In this document: one piece after another, positions 25,576 through 38,447 of the stretch | How the letters are laid out: each line of letters starts with the position of its first letter | Numbering within the stretch: the first letter of the stretch is position 1 | NCBI GenBank assembly: GCA_004026145.2 | Contig: CP034979.1 | Location: 14,045,404 to 14,109,403, forward strand | From: Takifugu bimaculatus | Taxonomy: Eukaryota > Chordata > Actinopteri > Tetraodontiformes > Tetraodontidae | Length of the DNA: 64,000 nucleotides | Direction: 5' to 3' | Position numbers and translations under genes: made by a program | Notes under the pieces: generated by a model | The model's database searches: none | What the model was told of the DNA's origin: nothing | The model's input: only the letters and a program-made list of their open reading frames with translations

Positions 25576-25801
25576 TGGTCATTCCAAGTGTTTTAATAGC
25601 AGGGCTTGATGGACAGGCTGAGAGGACCTGAGGTACTGCCATCCATCATAGGAAGGCTAGGATGGTGGAGTGAGGGGTAGAATTTCAGTGGGGGCTTTCA
25701 GGTTGTTGGGGGGGTCTGATGAAAATGTGAGAGAAAGGCTGATGTACACACTAAAGGCCAATGAAGGCAAGAGGTCCAGAGATTAGTGGGACACTTTTGC
25801 A

Positions 25802-25830
25802 GTGTGTGTGTGTTTGTGTGTGTGTGTGTG
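25802..25830. repeat. (GT)n microsatellite, one interruption
   Basis: GT array with a single TT interruption. Confidence 0.93.
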
Positions 25831-25831
25831 C

Positions 25832-28068
25832 CTTCTTGTCTGCTTCATAGCATTTTACAGGAGTGTCCTATGGATTACATATGCAGCATATTGTCACTGG
25901 AGAATTATCTGAAGGTCGTGAACAGAAGAAGAATCAATGTTTTCGTTGTGCATGTTAACTGGTTGGAAGAATCTCCCTTTTGTATTTTTCCAGGCCTCAC
26001 ACCTCTCACCCTTGTGTGATGCACTTTTCTTGAACTCAGCCTTCACCCAGACAGCTCCTCCTGCAGGCACCAAATCCCAGACATTCACCTGAAAGAGAAA
26101 GAAGGGAAAAAAGCAGGAGGGAGGATAAGATGAATAACGCAGCAGGATTAGGAAATTAACAGATCTCTAACATTCCAGTGGGTCTAAAAAACATATCCCT
26201 CCTCCACCTTCAGGTAAGATAAACCTTTGGACCCCCGACCCACAATTCACATGACGATGAAGCACCAGAAAAAGTCGAAAATGAGCTGAAACTTTTCACC
26301 CATCAATATCTGAATGTTTTTCTCATGTTTCCATGTTTTTAGTGGCCATTTGGAAATAGTGAAAACCACTTAGCCGCTGTCAGTGGAGCCAGTTTTTGGA
26401 AATGCAGCATCCTTTGCTTGTTTCCAGCTGGATTCCTTCCCGGACTGCCACGCCTGGTTAATGTGGCCATTTTGTCCTGCCAAAATTAGAATTCATGGTT
26501 TATATTAAACAAACAAACACAGAAACTAGGAAACAATGATACCAATTGACCTTGCGTGTACAGACCGTACTTTAACTGATAACTTAAACCGGTAGAAGTG
26601 TAATGTCTGTAATGGCCATTCGACATTACGTCCAATTACTTTAGGGGATAAATCTCCCCACGCTTTGGTGCTGCAGATGTTTATCCTCATGTCATATAGT
26701 CGGTAATACTGTACAGTAATGGAGCATCCATCCTTTCCACGGTGGCCAGTGCTGCACGAAAGCATCTCTGGAATCAAACCTCAGCATGTTTGCAGCTAGT
26801 GGACCGTGCTCAGCAGCATGCCAAGGTTAGATGGGTGCCAAGGGTGCCACTTAACAGAGCCCCATCCTGTGCTCCATCCACTCACGCCCAGCCTAAAACT
26901 GCAGCACAGAACAAAGTGCGGTGGACGCTTTGGGTTTGGTGATCCAAACACTTAAAAGTGCAGCGGTGTAGATGCTTCACTGTAACAGATATTAGAGATG
27001 TTGTTTTTTGTTCCCCTTTTAATTTATTGCACGTCTGTTTTTGAAAGACTAATCGTGCACACACCAGTGACCAGCCTTGGCAACAGCAGATGCCCGTTTC
27101 ATCTGTCACTTTCACTGTCCTATGGCTCCTATGCATTTCACCCTCCCGTTGTCTGGGCGCGTATAACTCACCGATAACGTCTTCATCAGTGATGTACTCA
27201 CAGCGATCTGTTTGCGTTGACTTACAGGCCTCACTCCCTCCTTCTCGCGCACACACACACAGCCCCAGCCTGTTCCTGGCACCGAAGCCCGATTACATCT
27301 TGTTTCCCAAACTACTAAAAGTGTCAGAGGCTCTCTGCCTGTGCTTTTATATGGTGTTATTAATGGCGGCGAGTCCCCCCACCCCCCGCCCCGGTCTCTG
27401 AGTATGTATGCTCGTGTCTAATTAAAGGATCGCTGCTTACAGAAGCAGAGAATGGCTTTGCAAGATAGGAAATAATAATTGCAAATTTTATCATTATCAT
27501 TTTCGTTGCCTGCAGAGAGTTGACATGATGCTGGAATTCCAAGTTTGAGCTGTTTATTTTGAGATTAGTTTTCAAGCCATAACTAAGTGGTTGCTATTTC
27601 AGTGTAATGTGTAACCTGAAGAGTGATAAGACTGGGAATTTCCCAGTGGAGACCAGCATCCACTGGCTGCTTCACCCTTACAGCACTAAATTAGATCAGT
27701 GTTTTCACCACACCTCTTCTGTTTAATCCACATTAGAGGAAATGATAGTTCTGTTTAGAATTCCTCTGGAACCAGAGCTCCGGAAACATTTCTGAGGGGA
27801 ACCCTCTCCGACAGCTGTGGCTCGGCTGGAACTCGGCTCCCCCTGTCTTAACCTGAAGAATTATGTGCTCCGATAATTAGCTCTTATAGGTACGCTCTCC
27901 ATTTCTCCACTCCACTGGGCACATCATCTTCCTCGCCTCTTTATTGTTTGGTTTGCTTTGTCAGATCGATGTCTTGCTACTGCGTAACCAGCACTCATAT
28001 CTCAGGCTGCATAAATCACAACAAGGTTTCTGTCGCTCGGGAGAGTGGGGTGGCTTTGGTGCACACAT

Positions 28069-28069
<1 letters not shown>
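25832..28069. other. Non-coding sequence containing a recursive-splice-like site
   Basis: No gene is recognised. The notable element is the back-to-back acceptor/donor at 26196-26219. A C-rich tract at 27375-27392 is G-quadruplex-capable on the minus strand. Short open frames at 26742-27401 overlap on opposite strands. Confidence 0.5.
26196..26219 (+). promoter_or_regulatory. Candidate recursive (zero-length exon) splice site
   Basis: A pyrimidine-rich tract runs straight into TTCAG|GTAAGAT, so a good 3' splice site and a good 5' splice site meet at 26213/26214 with no exon between. This is the arrangement of recursive splice sites described in very long introns of animal genes. It would require the window to lie in a long plus-strand intron, which is not otherwise shown. 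Confidence 0.3.

Positions 28070-28109
<40 letters not shown>
28070..28109. repeat. (CA)20 microsatellite
   Basis: Uninterrupted CA array of 40 bp. Confidence 0.97.
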
Positions 28110-28111
<2 letters not shown>

Positions 28112-28289
28112 TAAGTGGGTGGACCACTATTTCTCCATGCCGTATATCCAACAACCACTCTCCTTGTTACCCTCCAGTACCTCTGAACGACCAGTGAAGA
28201 GGAACCCATCAGATTACCCTCTACCCGGTAACGATGGGCAGGGTGGGCGCACCAGAATGGAGGGAGGGTAGTGGCCACTTTCATGGCTT

Positions 28290-28520
28290 ATTATTGCAGT
28301 GCCACCCTTGTAATGAATCTGGAAAATGCAAATGGGATTCCTTCGTGTAAAAGTTGACATTGTCTAATGTGATAAATTTTCTGCTGAGGTGGGAGACAAT
28401 TTAGATGTGAATTACAAGCGGGCCCTCTCCTCGGTTCCATTTGCATCCTTAATTACCCGATTCCCTCCTACTTTCATCAGGGGCTGAGAGAGAAGATGGA
28501 CAAAAACGAGACATTGACGT
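28290..28520. other. CNE-like block with two inverted octamers
   Basis: Repeat-free DNA carrying ATGCAAAT at 28326-28333 and its reverse complement ATTTGCAT at 28439-28446, the second followed by CCTTAATTACC, a homeodomain core. No frame is coding. POU/homeodomain enhancer-like by motif content only. Confidence 0.38.
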
Positions 28521-28565
28521 AGAAACGGGTTCTGTTCTGCTATAAAGCAGGTCTTCAGACATTAA

Positions 28566-28591
28566 ACACACACACACACACACGTGTGTGC
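28566..28591. repeat. CA/TG palindromic microsatellite
   Basis: A CA run switches at CACGTG to a TG run, making a short perfect inverted repeat with alternating purine-pyrimidine sequence throughout. Confidence 0.85.
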
Positions 28592-31500
28592 GTCCTGTCA
28601 ACCTCCTATGAAGGTACATAAGCCTTGATTATGGTGCAGGAAATGAGCCAGAAACGCCATCCCATGTGTTAGGACCTGGGGCTTGATCAGCATCCCTAGG
28701 TCTGTGTCTTTGTTAATGTCATCCTTAACAGCAAACTAAACACCACCGGTTTGTAGACATTATCTCTGCTTGCTAAAGTACTCATTTATTGAGCCTCCTC
28801 ATCACACGACGCTGCTCCTCTCTGAATGGCAGGCCTAAACACCTCGTTCTAATAAAGGCTTACTCAATAGAGCAATGTTCAGTCACTCGTGTCCCTCCCA
28901 AGTGCACAGCTTGTGGAGGAGACCCCACAAAGAACATGCTCAATGCGGGGTCATATATTACACTTTACAATACCAGCCCGGTCCCCGTGAATGGGAGGGC
29001 ATCACACCAAGGCCCACACTGGTGCAAATGGCACGGTTTCTGTACTGAAGCATGGGGTGAGCACTCGTGTTGACGCCAAAAGACGATGATGATCTGATTT
29101 CATGGTGCAGAGCTGGCCGTGCTGGCTGATTGTGTTGTGCAGTTTTTAAAATATACATTCAAGCAGTAGGAACTAATAGAGCATGTGGCAGCTTTACAAT
29201 GCAAGGGATCTGTGGGTGGCCAATTCACTCTGCAAGCTGAATGTCCCAAAATGCTATCTGCCAAACACAGTGGGGCTTTACGGGTTAAGCAACAACTGCA
29301 GTTCACACCAATTAGCCATAAATTTAAAATGACTAACAGGTAAAGTGCATTACATAGACGGTCGTTGCAAAGGTCCTGCAATGCTGGTAGATGTAGCAAT
29401 TGACATGTGTGAGGGGTAAAGTAACACAGGCTTAACTGTTTAGTGTTGCCAAAGAAACGCCCCCATCTGGAGCTGGTTGGTATGAACCAGTCTATCTCTG
29501 GTTAATCCCCATTCAATTTCTTTTTTTTTTTCATTTTATGAAGAAAAAATAAGTTGTGTGTTGACACAGCAGTTGTTTAAAGCTAAAACACGCAATATCT
29601 CGATGAGTTTTTTTGACTAATTTAATGGGGAACATGCCACTTTCCTCTTAGATAGGAGGGCAACTCTGCCTTTTACGGTGCAATCAGTAATGACACCTCA
29701 ACTGCTGACTTGACCCGGCCTGAAGGCTTCGAATCTGATGTCACGTTGCTCCTCTAGAGGAGCTCCTGTAGAGCTAATTCTTGTAGGGAGTAATCAATTA
29801 GATTCTCCACTTACAATAGATCCTCTCATCAATGTGTCTGACTCGCAGCAATGAGTTCAAGCAATCTTTCCTTTTTTGCCGCTACTTTTTTCCTGCAGTC
29901 TTCAAATGCAGAGAAAAGCACACATATGCCTTTCACACTGAGAAAACACTGTCATTACCAGCATCAATCATGTGCAAGATTCTCAGACATGTTGCTTTAA
30001 TGTGGCGTTTTAAATGCAAAGTCTGGGGGACCCGTTTCTGCCGCCGGCCTCTCGTGGTGTAGGTACACGTTCTCCACCCTCTGAAAAAAGTGCACGGAGA
30101 CAGAAGCCTGGAAGTCACGAGAGAGAGGACGCGTTCTCTCTCTCTCGTTGTCATTAGGTGTCAGGCGGAGGATGATGTGGAAGCAGTATGGGGTCTTGTG
30201 GAAGTATTTATGACCCTGCAGGAAACCCATTGGACTGCGGTGATCGCGGGGAGATAATGGGAGGGAATGGGATGAAGCGAGGTGTTCTGACAGCACGAAC
30301 CAGACAAGAGAACATCCAGGATAAATCAACGGTGGTCATTTTTACCCCTCCGCCTCCACCCCGACGCCTCAGCTCACTCCAGGCAAAGAAAAATGTCCTT
30401 AAGGATTAAGTGTAGAGCAAATTTACATTAATATCATATTTTTTGTGAGGCGCGTACTTTAAATCTGGTCAACAGTTCATGAGAGTTGGTGGTCACCCAG
30501 TTTATTTAGACTAAAACAGACTTAATCTGAGGGATAGTTTTTCATTTATGAATGGCTGCATTTAGGATATTTCACATGTAATTTACGTGCCATAAACACA
30601 CTGCCACAAACTCTGGCAGCGAATAAGACTTTCATTGCCACTGTAAAAAAGACCATGCAGGTTTTTCTTTTTTATTTTCTGTTGTAGACAACAGAGAAAA
30701 TGAAACACAACAGCATATCAGTTCATTCATTTGCTTGTACGTCGGTTTAACAGGGTGAGAAATGGGAGCTCAGGCCAAGAGTGTTTGGGGTATTTTGGGG
30801 GTGTTTTATTGCCCCCATCTTGCCTTTGTTTTCCGAGGTACTTAAAGGTGACATTGAAAGAGAAAGGTGTTTATCTGTTGTCTGCAAGCTAATCTGTTTG
30901 CATTACCGCTCGTGTTCCTATGGTCCCATTATGTATTAGAAAACCAATTACCAGTTCATTAAACTTCAAAGGTGTTAATAAAAGTCATAAGACTAAGCCA
31001 TCTGTTGGATATTTTTTTCCAAGCCCTAACTTCGATAACATCCGCCAAACGAGGTTTCTAACCAATTAATGTTAGACTTGCTAATTTAAATGAGAAAATA
31101 AGCCATCTTCTGCTGTTTGTATAATAACGGTGATACATATGGTGAGGTTTGGGGTGTGATAATGAGAGAGGTAGCCTCCTTAATTTGTCTTATAAATATT
31201 GGGGGGGAGGTAGATGGATGCCTGCAGCCATAACAGACGACTGCTTTCATCCTCGTACATCAGATGTGGACATTTCAGGACAATGCGATATCGAGAACAG
31301 TTAAAATGATGGTCTGTACTTGAGTATAATTGTAAATATGCAAACCCTGCAGGAACCATGGACCTAGCTGCACATTTGCTATTTGGTGACTAGATAAATG
31401 TTGTGTTTTGTCTCATCTGTAAACACGACAAATGAACATGGTGAACATAATTCAATTCATCATGTTTCTCGCAGATTTAGGGAGATTTGCTCTCATTAGT

Positions 31501-32879
31501 GGCTCATCTGTCAGGGAGACACTCTGATCCTGGAGAGAGAAAAAAATGCAGCCTCTCCTCACTTAATTGGGAGCCGCACAGTCAGTGAAAGAGACGCAGC
31601 AGCTATGTCAACCTTTTACATCCCAAATTTATCTTCCAAAATCAATCCGTCAACACCCTAATTGGCGCTCACTTTATGATTGCTGGGCTGGCTCACTCTC
31701 AGAGGATCTAAAGCTAAATGGAGTCATAAGCTCCACAGATAAAATGTTGAAATATGAGATGCGCAATCAGGCATTTTGCATAAATCTTAAACTGAAAGGG
31801 ATTAGACAAATGTGTTTGAGGACAGGGACACGCGTTAAAGCATTCAGAGTAGAAATCCTGCATTCTGGGTTATAGCAGTGATAGTAAAACAGGTAGTTTT
31901 CGACAAATCCTCAGTGGGTATTGGCATATTATTCAGAGTGCTGGCAACAGAATGGCTCTCATTAGTCTTCTGTGAGTCAGTAATGGCAGATCACCTCTTA
32001 GGGCTGCAGAATTGACAAGCTGTGCTCCCCCTCAGCAGATATCGGAGAGCTTTTTATCGGCTTCCCCTTCAAACGCTTTAGCACTAATGCTGCCCGATGG
32101 CCTGCTTAACCTTGGCAATGCCTTTAGAAGCTGCACAGGTATCACGCAAAGTTCATCTGATCATTAGCGAACCACAACAGTTCAGCTGACTTTTTATTGA
32201 TGCACCTTTGTGGGCTAGGCTCTTAACGGCACAATTCCATTTATTCACTCAAATAAATTATTTGAAACCTGTTTTTCCCAAGGCTAATATTGATAACAGT
32301 GAAAATTATGGAGATGTTTATAGATGTATGTTTGACCGTGTGTGTTTTATAATAAATCAGAACATCTGTCACAACCGTCCACATATGGTGGCACCATGAC
32401 AGTAAAATCAGGTGCCAGCACAGGAAGCTGATGTTTATATTAAATTTCATAAATATTAATTTAATCCCTAAAGAGAGAAAGTTCCTAATATTGTCCCTTT
32501 CAACGCTGTATGGACTCACAATGCGCCACCGAATCTCTTCAAGTGCTTTTCTATCCACAGTCCAGTGATGCTGACCTCTGCTATTCCAGTCAACAACCAG
32601 TCAAGGACACTTAAATGCTCTGTGAGTTAATGTTTGGGCTTAATAGTTATGCTGGTTTGTGCAGGAGCACATTTTTATTCAATATAAATCTAAAAATAAA
32701 TCTTTGTAATTGGGTCACCTTTGAGGTTTTATTCTAATTAGCTGAAGAAAAACTAAAATCGTCTTTAAAGTGAGTTTTTAAAAGAAGAAACTGAAAAATA
32801 AGCCCTGTTTGCTGAAGAATTGTAAAACCCCATTCGTATTGTTGTCTCATGTGCTGCTGAGAGAAAAGTTTCTTTCTCC
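28592..32879. other. Non-coding sequence, no gene seen
   Basis: Over 4 kb without a credible exon. Balanced-composition patches (28800-29090, 29960-30260) alternate with AT-rich DNA (30420-31500, 32200-32500). The longest frame (32241-32558, minus) is in AT-rich sequence and matches nothing known to me. Confidence 0.55.
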
Positions 32880-33560
32880 TCTTTAATGAACAGGTGTCTA
32901 CACAACACAGCCCACCCCGCAGATGGCGGCGTAATTAGCAGTCATTATGGTGGTCTTCGTGGACGCCGAGATCCGTGCGGCCGCACAGAGCGCGTAACCT
33001 CTTCACCCCCTGACAGGGCCCATGGGGGGCTTCTGACACGTGTTGTTCTCCTGGAGGAGCCAAAGGTGGGGTTCCCCTTTCATGAGGTGTCATCCTGATG
33101 TGCTGGAAACCCCAAGACATGTGTTAGAGGATCAGAATGTCAAGGGCCTTCCTCTGGTCACGGCACTGGAGGAACAATGAGCAGAAAAGTCCAGCATGAA
33201 TTAGGATTCTTAATCTTGTGCCTTTGCACTTAGAAAAAGAAATATCCTAATTTCCCTGTTTCTACAATCCGCACGCATCCCACCTTTGTATCCGTCTCAG
33301 TAAGCGTATTGTGTGCTCGCGTGACCTCAGACTGCTCCGACCTTTAAAACCACGCAGCCTGCTGAAGGTGTCTGCAGAGGTGGTTTGTGGGGTCATTCCC
33401 TGTTCATGTCTCCGTTCATGCCCGGCTACCCCTGTGTTGTCGGGCCTCTGGTGGGGGTGGGCTGTGGCTGCTATCTGTGTGAGGCGAGTCACCAACAGGC
33501 TTTTAATTTCCCCTCACTTAGGAACAAACTCCATCTAATCTCATTCCACCATGTCAAACG
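32880..33560. other. CNE-like, CpG-retaining block
   Basis: Repeat-free DNA with CpG clusters at 32935-33000 and 33300-33440 flanked by AT-rich sequence. Opposite-strand open frames overlap. Candidate regulatory DNA or an unrecognised exon; the sequence does not decide. Confidence 0.28.
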
Positions 33561-35868
33561 GTGGCGCAGCACGCTTTTTATTTATTTTATTTTTTTACTG
33601 TTCGTTTGGTTAGAATGCCGCAGCCTCTTGCCTGATGTCCTCTGGATATTAAAACAATGTTTAATAAGTCACGGGATTGGAAGTGGGTCTAAAATGCAGC
33701 TTTAGTGCTTCCAACAAGCCAGCAATGCTGCATTTATTTGTCAATAAACTCGAATCCCTTATCCTACAACTAAAATGATAATACTTGTCATAGAAGAACA
33801 ACAGAAGACAAGGAAGAAGAAGAAAGTCATCACCTCTTGAAGGAGTTAAAATCCTGAGCAAGTAATCAGTAATTATTTATTCGCCTGAAGCCATAATCAG
33901 ACAACATCAGACAGAAGTAAGAAGTTCAGCTCCATTGCTACCGCCCCATCAGCGAGTCATTATTACAATATTGCAGCTCTTAAGTAGCTCACTGACTGGC
34001 TGACCAGCTTTAAAGTACACACTAAACTACTTGCAAGCCTGCACAAAATGGCCGTTTGGCTCATTGCTTTCAGTGATAAAAAAAAAGGAGAAGAAACTCA
34101 CAACAACGAGGGCACTGACACCTCACACAAAGTTGTTTGTCAAATTAAACACACTCCATTTTCCTTTTTTATATTTAAAAAGACAGAACATAATAACATT
34201 ATTAATACACAAGAAAGGAACAATCCAACTATGTCTGTTGTGTATGCCGACCCACAAATAATACCCCCAAACCATTCACCTGTGTTTTTTTTTTAATCTA
34301 TCCAGTCAACCCTTTTTTTTTTTTATCAAGCATCATTTGAGTCAAAACACTAAACTTGTTGTAGTGGTTACATTTAATTTATAGTCACAGAAATATATCA
34401 ACATCATCTGCAAACAGAAGAAACAGCATCCTGCACATGTTAGAAATCGTGACAATTGTGCATTTAAAGGATTGTGGGCCAAAAACCCAAACTTCATCCA
34501 TACAAATTCCAGATGTAGTTCAGCTTTTTGTTACAATATATTGCTTCCATTTGCTTCTTCAAGAAGGTTTTTCCAATTTAGCCTCTTTTAGTTGTCTTTA
34601 GTTGTCTGTTTCATATGGTATTTTCTAAAAAGAAACTAAAAAACAAAACAACAAAACCCTAAACCCTTTCTGCTGTCACTGTTTAGTAATTGACACAATC
34701 TTTATCCGAATGATGAAGATTGTTTTCTCTCTGCAGGCCTTTTGCCATTGGCTTCCTTGTCTAACGTATTTGAATTTGCTTTGCTTACTATAAAATCCAG
34801 TGTATTTTGAATACAAATTAGCTGGTGCTAACACTATCGTCAGACAAAAATGCAAATACTGCTGAAATAGACACAAAAGACTTCAGTTAGAGCAGGACTG
34901 CGCACCTTGCAGCCTGTGGCCGTGTATTTCATTCAATCACTATAAAACATGTCACTAATTGTCTTGTTCGGTTGGTAGCGCCACATTGTCTCTGACTGGC
35001 AGCTGATAGCCACTTCAATTCATGCGTCGTGTTAAGCCTATATCAGGAGATGAGGAAATGGACCCTTCTTTCTTTTTTCCCTCTTTTTCATCTTTCAATG
35101 GGATTTAAGAAGCATGTAAGTGAAGTTTTCTTTGTTATTTACACCAGGGCCTAGGCCCCTAAGTTTATCCTGCCTCATACGGAGCCAGCTCGAGAGGTGG
35201 TGAGGCCTGGGTACAATGCCTCTTCGGGGAAACAAAATGACCCCTGTGTTTCATCTGTTGTTATGGTAAAATGCGGAGGCTCTAAATGACCACTTCTATG
35301 CATATGTGGATTGGTGTTTGCCTTTGCTCTGGCGGGGAGCCAGTGGCTGATCCTTCTGTTCTCCATATGGCGAGCATTGTGGTGAAAATGCCGGACAATT
35401 ACCCCCTCCCCGAGAGAAGCCCCCGGGTCCTGCTGGTCAAAGAGAAACTGTTGGTTTCACTTTTTCTCAAAACCCCCCATAGGTGACAGGACAGCCTGGA
35501 GGCGCACACAGAGGCAGCTAAAGCCATTATTTAGAAAGGAAAAATACAGGTTAGAACAAACTGTTTGTATTTGCATTAAAGTCTTTTTTGGGGGTGGGGG
35601 GCTCAGGGGCAGAAGCAGAGAGGGGTAGATATGATATAATGTCTATTCCCTCTATATAATTGCCTCTAAAATGCTATCTTCCTTTCTCTGTCATGCAAAT
35701 TTAAATCAGCACCTTTATCTTCACCGCACTTGTTTAATTAATTTACATACTTTTATTTCTCAATAGTTCATACAAAAAGACAGAAAACCTATACAACTAT
35801 AAGAGTGTGGGGCCCCGGTGGAATGTACCCACAGGCTCCGACGGTTCACTTGACTAATTTGGAATGAA
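33561..35868. other. AT-rich non-coding sequence
   Basis: T- and A-runs near 33580, 34080 and 34300-34325. Octamers at 34850, 35569 and 35693. Contains the hAT-like end at 34893-34922. No coding frame. Confidence 0.55.
34893..34922 (+). mobile_element. Possible degraded hAT-type transposon end
   Basis: The 30-bp stretch beginning CAGGACTGCGCACCTTGCAG resembles, with several mismatches, the typical hAT terminal pattern CAGGGGTG..GCAACCT..GGCC. No matching inverted terminus, target duplication or transposase was found, so this is only a possible fossil fragment. Confidence 0.18.
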
Positions 35869-36250
35869 TTTCAAAAAAGTTCATTACTATATGTAAATGC
35901 ATAACCACAATGAAATCTGTCGTGTCGGAAAATATGCTGATGTCGCAGCGGCAGACAATGTAATCCGTGTTGTTTGATTTTAATGAACAGCGCTCCCTCA
36001 CAGACGGATAATGTGATTACCCGTCGCTCCTCCTCTGCAGTCGGGTTGCCCCGGTTTGCTGAAGTTATAGTGTCCTCCCCGCCACTCCGCTCTGTTTGCA
36101 TGGCTGTCACATCGGCCAACCTAATGGAGAAATTAATTACCACTGGTGTCATCTCTCATGACACAGGAGTCAATTTGATCATGTTAACCAAATGATAGGA
36201 GCGCTTGATATTCCCCTTCTATGTAATCATGCTTTGATGAAGAGGATTAA
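35869..36250. other. CNE-like block with homeodomain motifs and a small hairpin
   Basis: Strong CNE look: repeat-free, CpG-retaining, with TAATCC (OTX/bicoid-type) at about 35960, GATTACCCG at about 36015, and AATTAATTACCACT at about 36131 followed by a 7-bp inverted repeat (GTGTCAT/ATGACAC, 36146-36164). Opposite-strand open frames reflect stop-poor composition, not a gene. Confidence 0.4.
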
Positions 36251-38039
36251 AAGGCGTTTAGGCTATTTAACAGAATTCATTATACACCACTGCCACAGTG
36301 TGATGTGAACTATTAACTGATTAACAAGGTCACATTCTCACTCTTTAACCTTGATAAAAGTGAGAGAATTGAGATGTTCCATCTAACGTCGCGTTAGCAT
36401 GGTGTTAGCAGCAAATGCAAATGTTAAAATTCATAGGATTTTTCATTCAAATAGGATTTTAGCGTCATTTTACTTAGAATGGAGTCAACAACACTGGCAT
36501 GAGTCAAGCACACTGAGTCCTCCATTTACAGCTATTTTCAGTATTTAACCTACCGCTGTCCTGCTAAAATGGGGGACCCCTGCTTATCTCTTGAAAACAT
36601 ACAGGAAACCTGGCAAAGTCCTCCGTTATTTTGTTTCATTCAACATTCTTTTTTTCTCATTTTGCCCCCAAAGTTCACTCCTTGACCAAACCTGGCTTCC
36701 CCTCCCCAGAGCTGTCTGAATGTCTCTTTGTCGCTCCTCGAAAAATTCCTCACAGTGCTCTGGCGAAGCTTAACTAATCGCTCATAGACGTTGCTGAGTG
36801 GACGGTCGCTGCTGAACAAAATCTCGCCACGATGGCTCTCATCGGCCTCAAGGTCAAGTCGAAGATTCATGTGGTAAAAAGAAAAAAACTGAGTGGAGAA
36901 AAATGCAATTCTGTCTTTTTTGCTCACATGCTAATGTAAGAGAAGCAGCACGTAACCTTCTACCCCTGAGCTGCTTTTGGAGTTCTTAAAGGGTAACAAA
37001 GCTGTTTGGTGGCCGTCAGATAAAGGAGCCGTGTACCGGCGGGGTCGGCCACTCCATAAATATGTTGGCTCTTCTTATTACAAGCTGTGTCCGTGACAAA
37101 GGACAAACAGCTGGAGAAAGAAATGCTACATGGCAGAAATGGACAAGGGCCATTTTCAGCCTGGCTGGTCATACACCAGCCCCTGAGCTGTCCCCACCGA
37201 GGCTGTTTACTTGACCCATAGGAGAGGGAGAGAGAGAGGGGTGCCTCAGTCACCTCTCCAGCTCTCAGCTCTCCATCTCTCTCTCTTTGATGACAAAGAT
37301 TAAGCCTCAGAATATCCGCAGTGCTGAGGACGGGTCATCAATTACCCCGTGATACTCTTCATTACCTTCCACCTGTTTCCTCTTCCACTGCTCCTAAAAG
37401 TCCCGCCTGCTTCTACAATGTTAGTCGCAGCACGAAGGGACTTGAGGCTTCCTATAATTAAAGCATTTTGTCTTTTTTTGGAACTATAATCAGGCAATTA
37501 TTTATTTGAAATGTAAATCCCTTATTATTATTTTCTTAATAAACAGATTTTATATTTCACAGCAAAGTTATATCTAGTCGGATATTCTAAATGGCTATAA
37601 AATTAAAGAAAAAAAATTGTTCAATTTAGAGTACTGATTGCTTTTTACTCATATTTTCATACAAAAAGTGCATATTGTTTATGAATTTTTCCACTGCTCC
37701 AGCTGCTCCAACTTGGGTGTGTGTTGGTTCTCTTGATTTGGGCTGCACGGTTCCCCACCTCGTTTTATGTGACGCTCAACAGAGCAGAGATCTTTGGGGA
37801 GTGGCGCCTCTGCCTTCTCATCAGCTTAGAAAATTAAGGTTTAAAGTTTGTTTACTTTTTTAATCATACTGACTTGTGCATAAAATCCTGTTTAAAAGGC
37901 ACAAATAAACACCACATTATATCTATTAAACCATCAGTAGCCAAGTTTGTTGATTATTGATTTTCACTGTGTAGGAAAAAATTCCGACTTTTCTCTCCTG
38001 TGAATTTTGTAATGAAAACGTGCACAAAACATGAAGCAT
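36251..38039. other. Non-coding sequence, no gene seen
   Basis: AT-rich at both ends, with an octamer at 36415-36422. The central part (36640-37300) is balanced and could hold regulatory DNA. No exon is recognised. Confidence 0.5.
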
Positions 38040-38390
38040 TATGTGAGATTAAACAGAATTATTTTTAATTTCTGAGCTTATTTTGCAATTAATTACACCT
38101 GAATATCAATCACTGTGGTGAAATAGAGGCAGTGCCTACTGGCCTATCAAGAAACTATTGTCTCACAAAATGAGATATTAAGTGAACTGAAAACCATCCC
38201 CTGTCGCATTTGATAATTTATTTGCATAATTAGGCCTTAATTTTAATTCACTATGCAAATATATGCCCCCTTTAAATTGCATTTAAATGTGAACCGCACC
38301 CAGTGTCATGACTAATGTGAATATATTTAATTTTAATATCTGGGAAGGATAAGAAATTAGTCAGGGGTGGAATAAAAAAGTACCAGACAC
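38040..38390. other. CNE-like block: inverted octamers with homeodomain cores
   Basis: AT-rich but high-complexity. ATTTGCATAATTA at 38220-38232 is a fused octamer and homeodomain core, and the reverse-orientation octamer ATGCAAAT lies at 38253-38260, with CCTTAATTTTAATTC between. Additional TAATTA/TTAATT cores lie at about 38090 and 38330. Typical of POU/homeodomain-bound enhancers. No frame is open for long. Confidence 0.45.
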
Positions 38391-38447
38391 CATATTTTAA
38401 AAAATGGCTGTTACAATAATGTTTTCACAGAGTTTCACCAGAAGTTT

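Noticed and set aside
25238..25642. 134-codon minus-strand frame
   Set aside because: Serine/proline-rich low-complexity translation of the purine-rich tract.
34655..34667. AACCCTAAACCCT as interstitial telomere sequence
   Set aside because: Only about two units, of plant-type period, in an A-rich stretch; chance.
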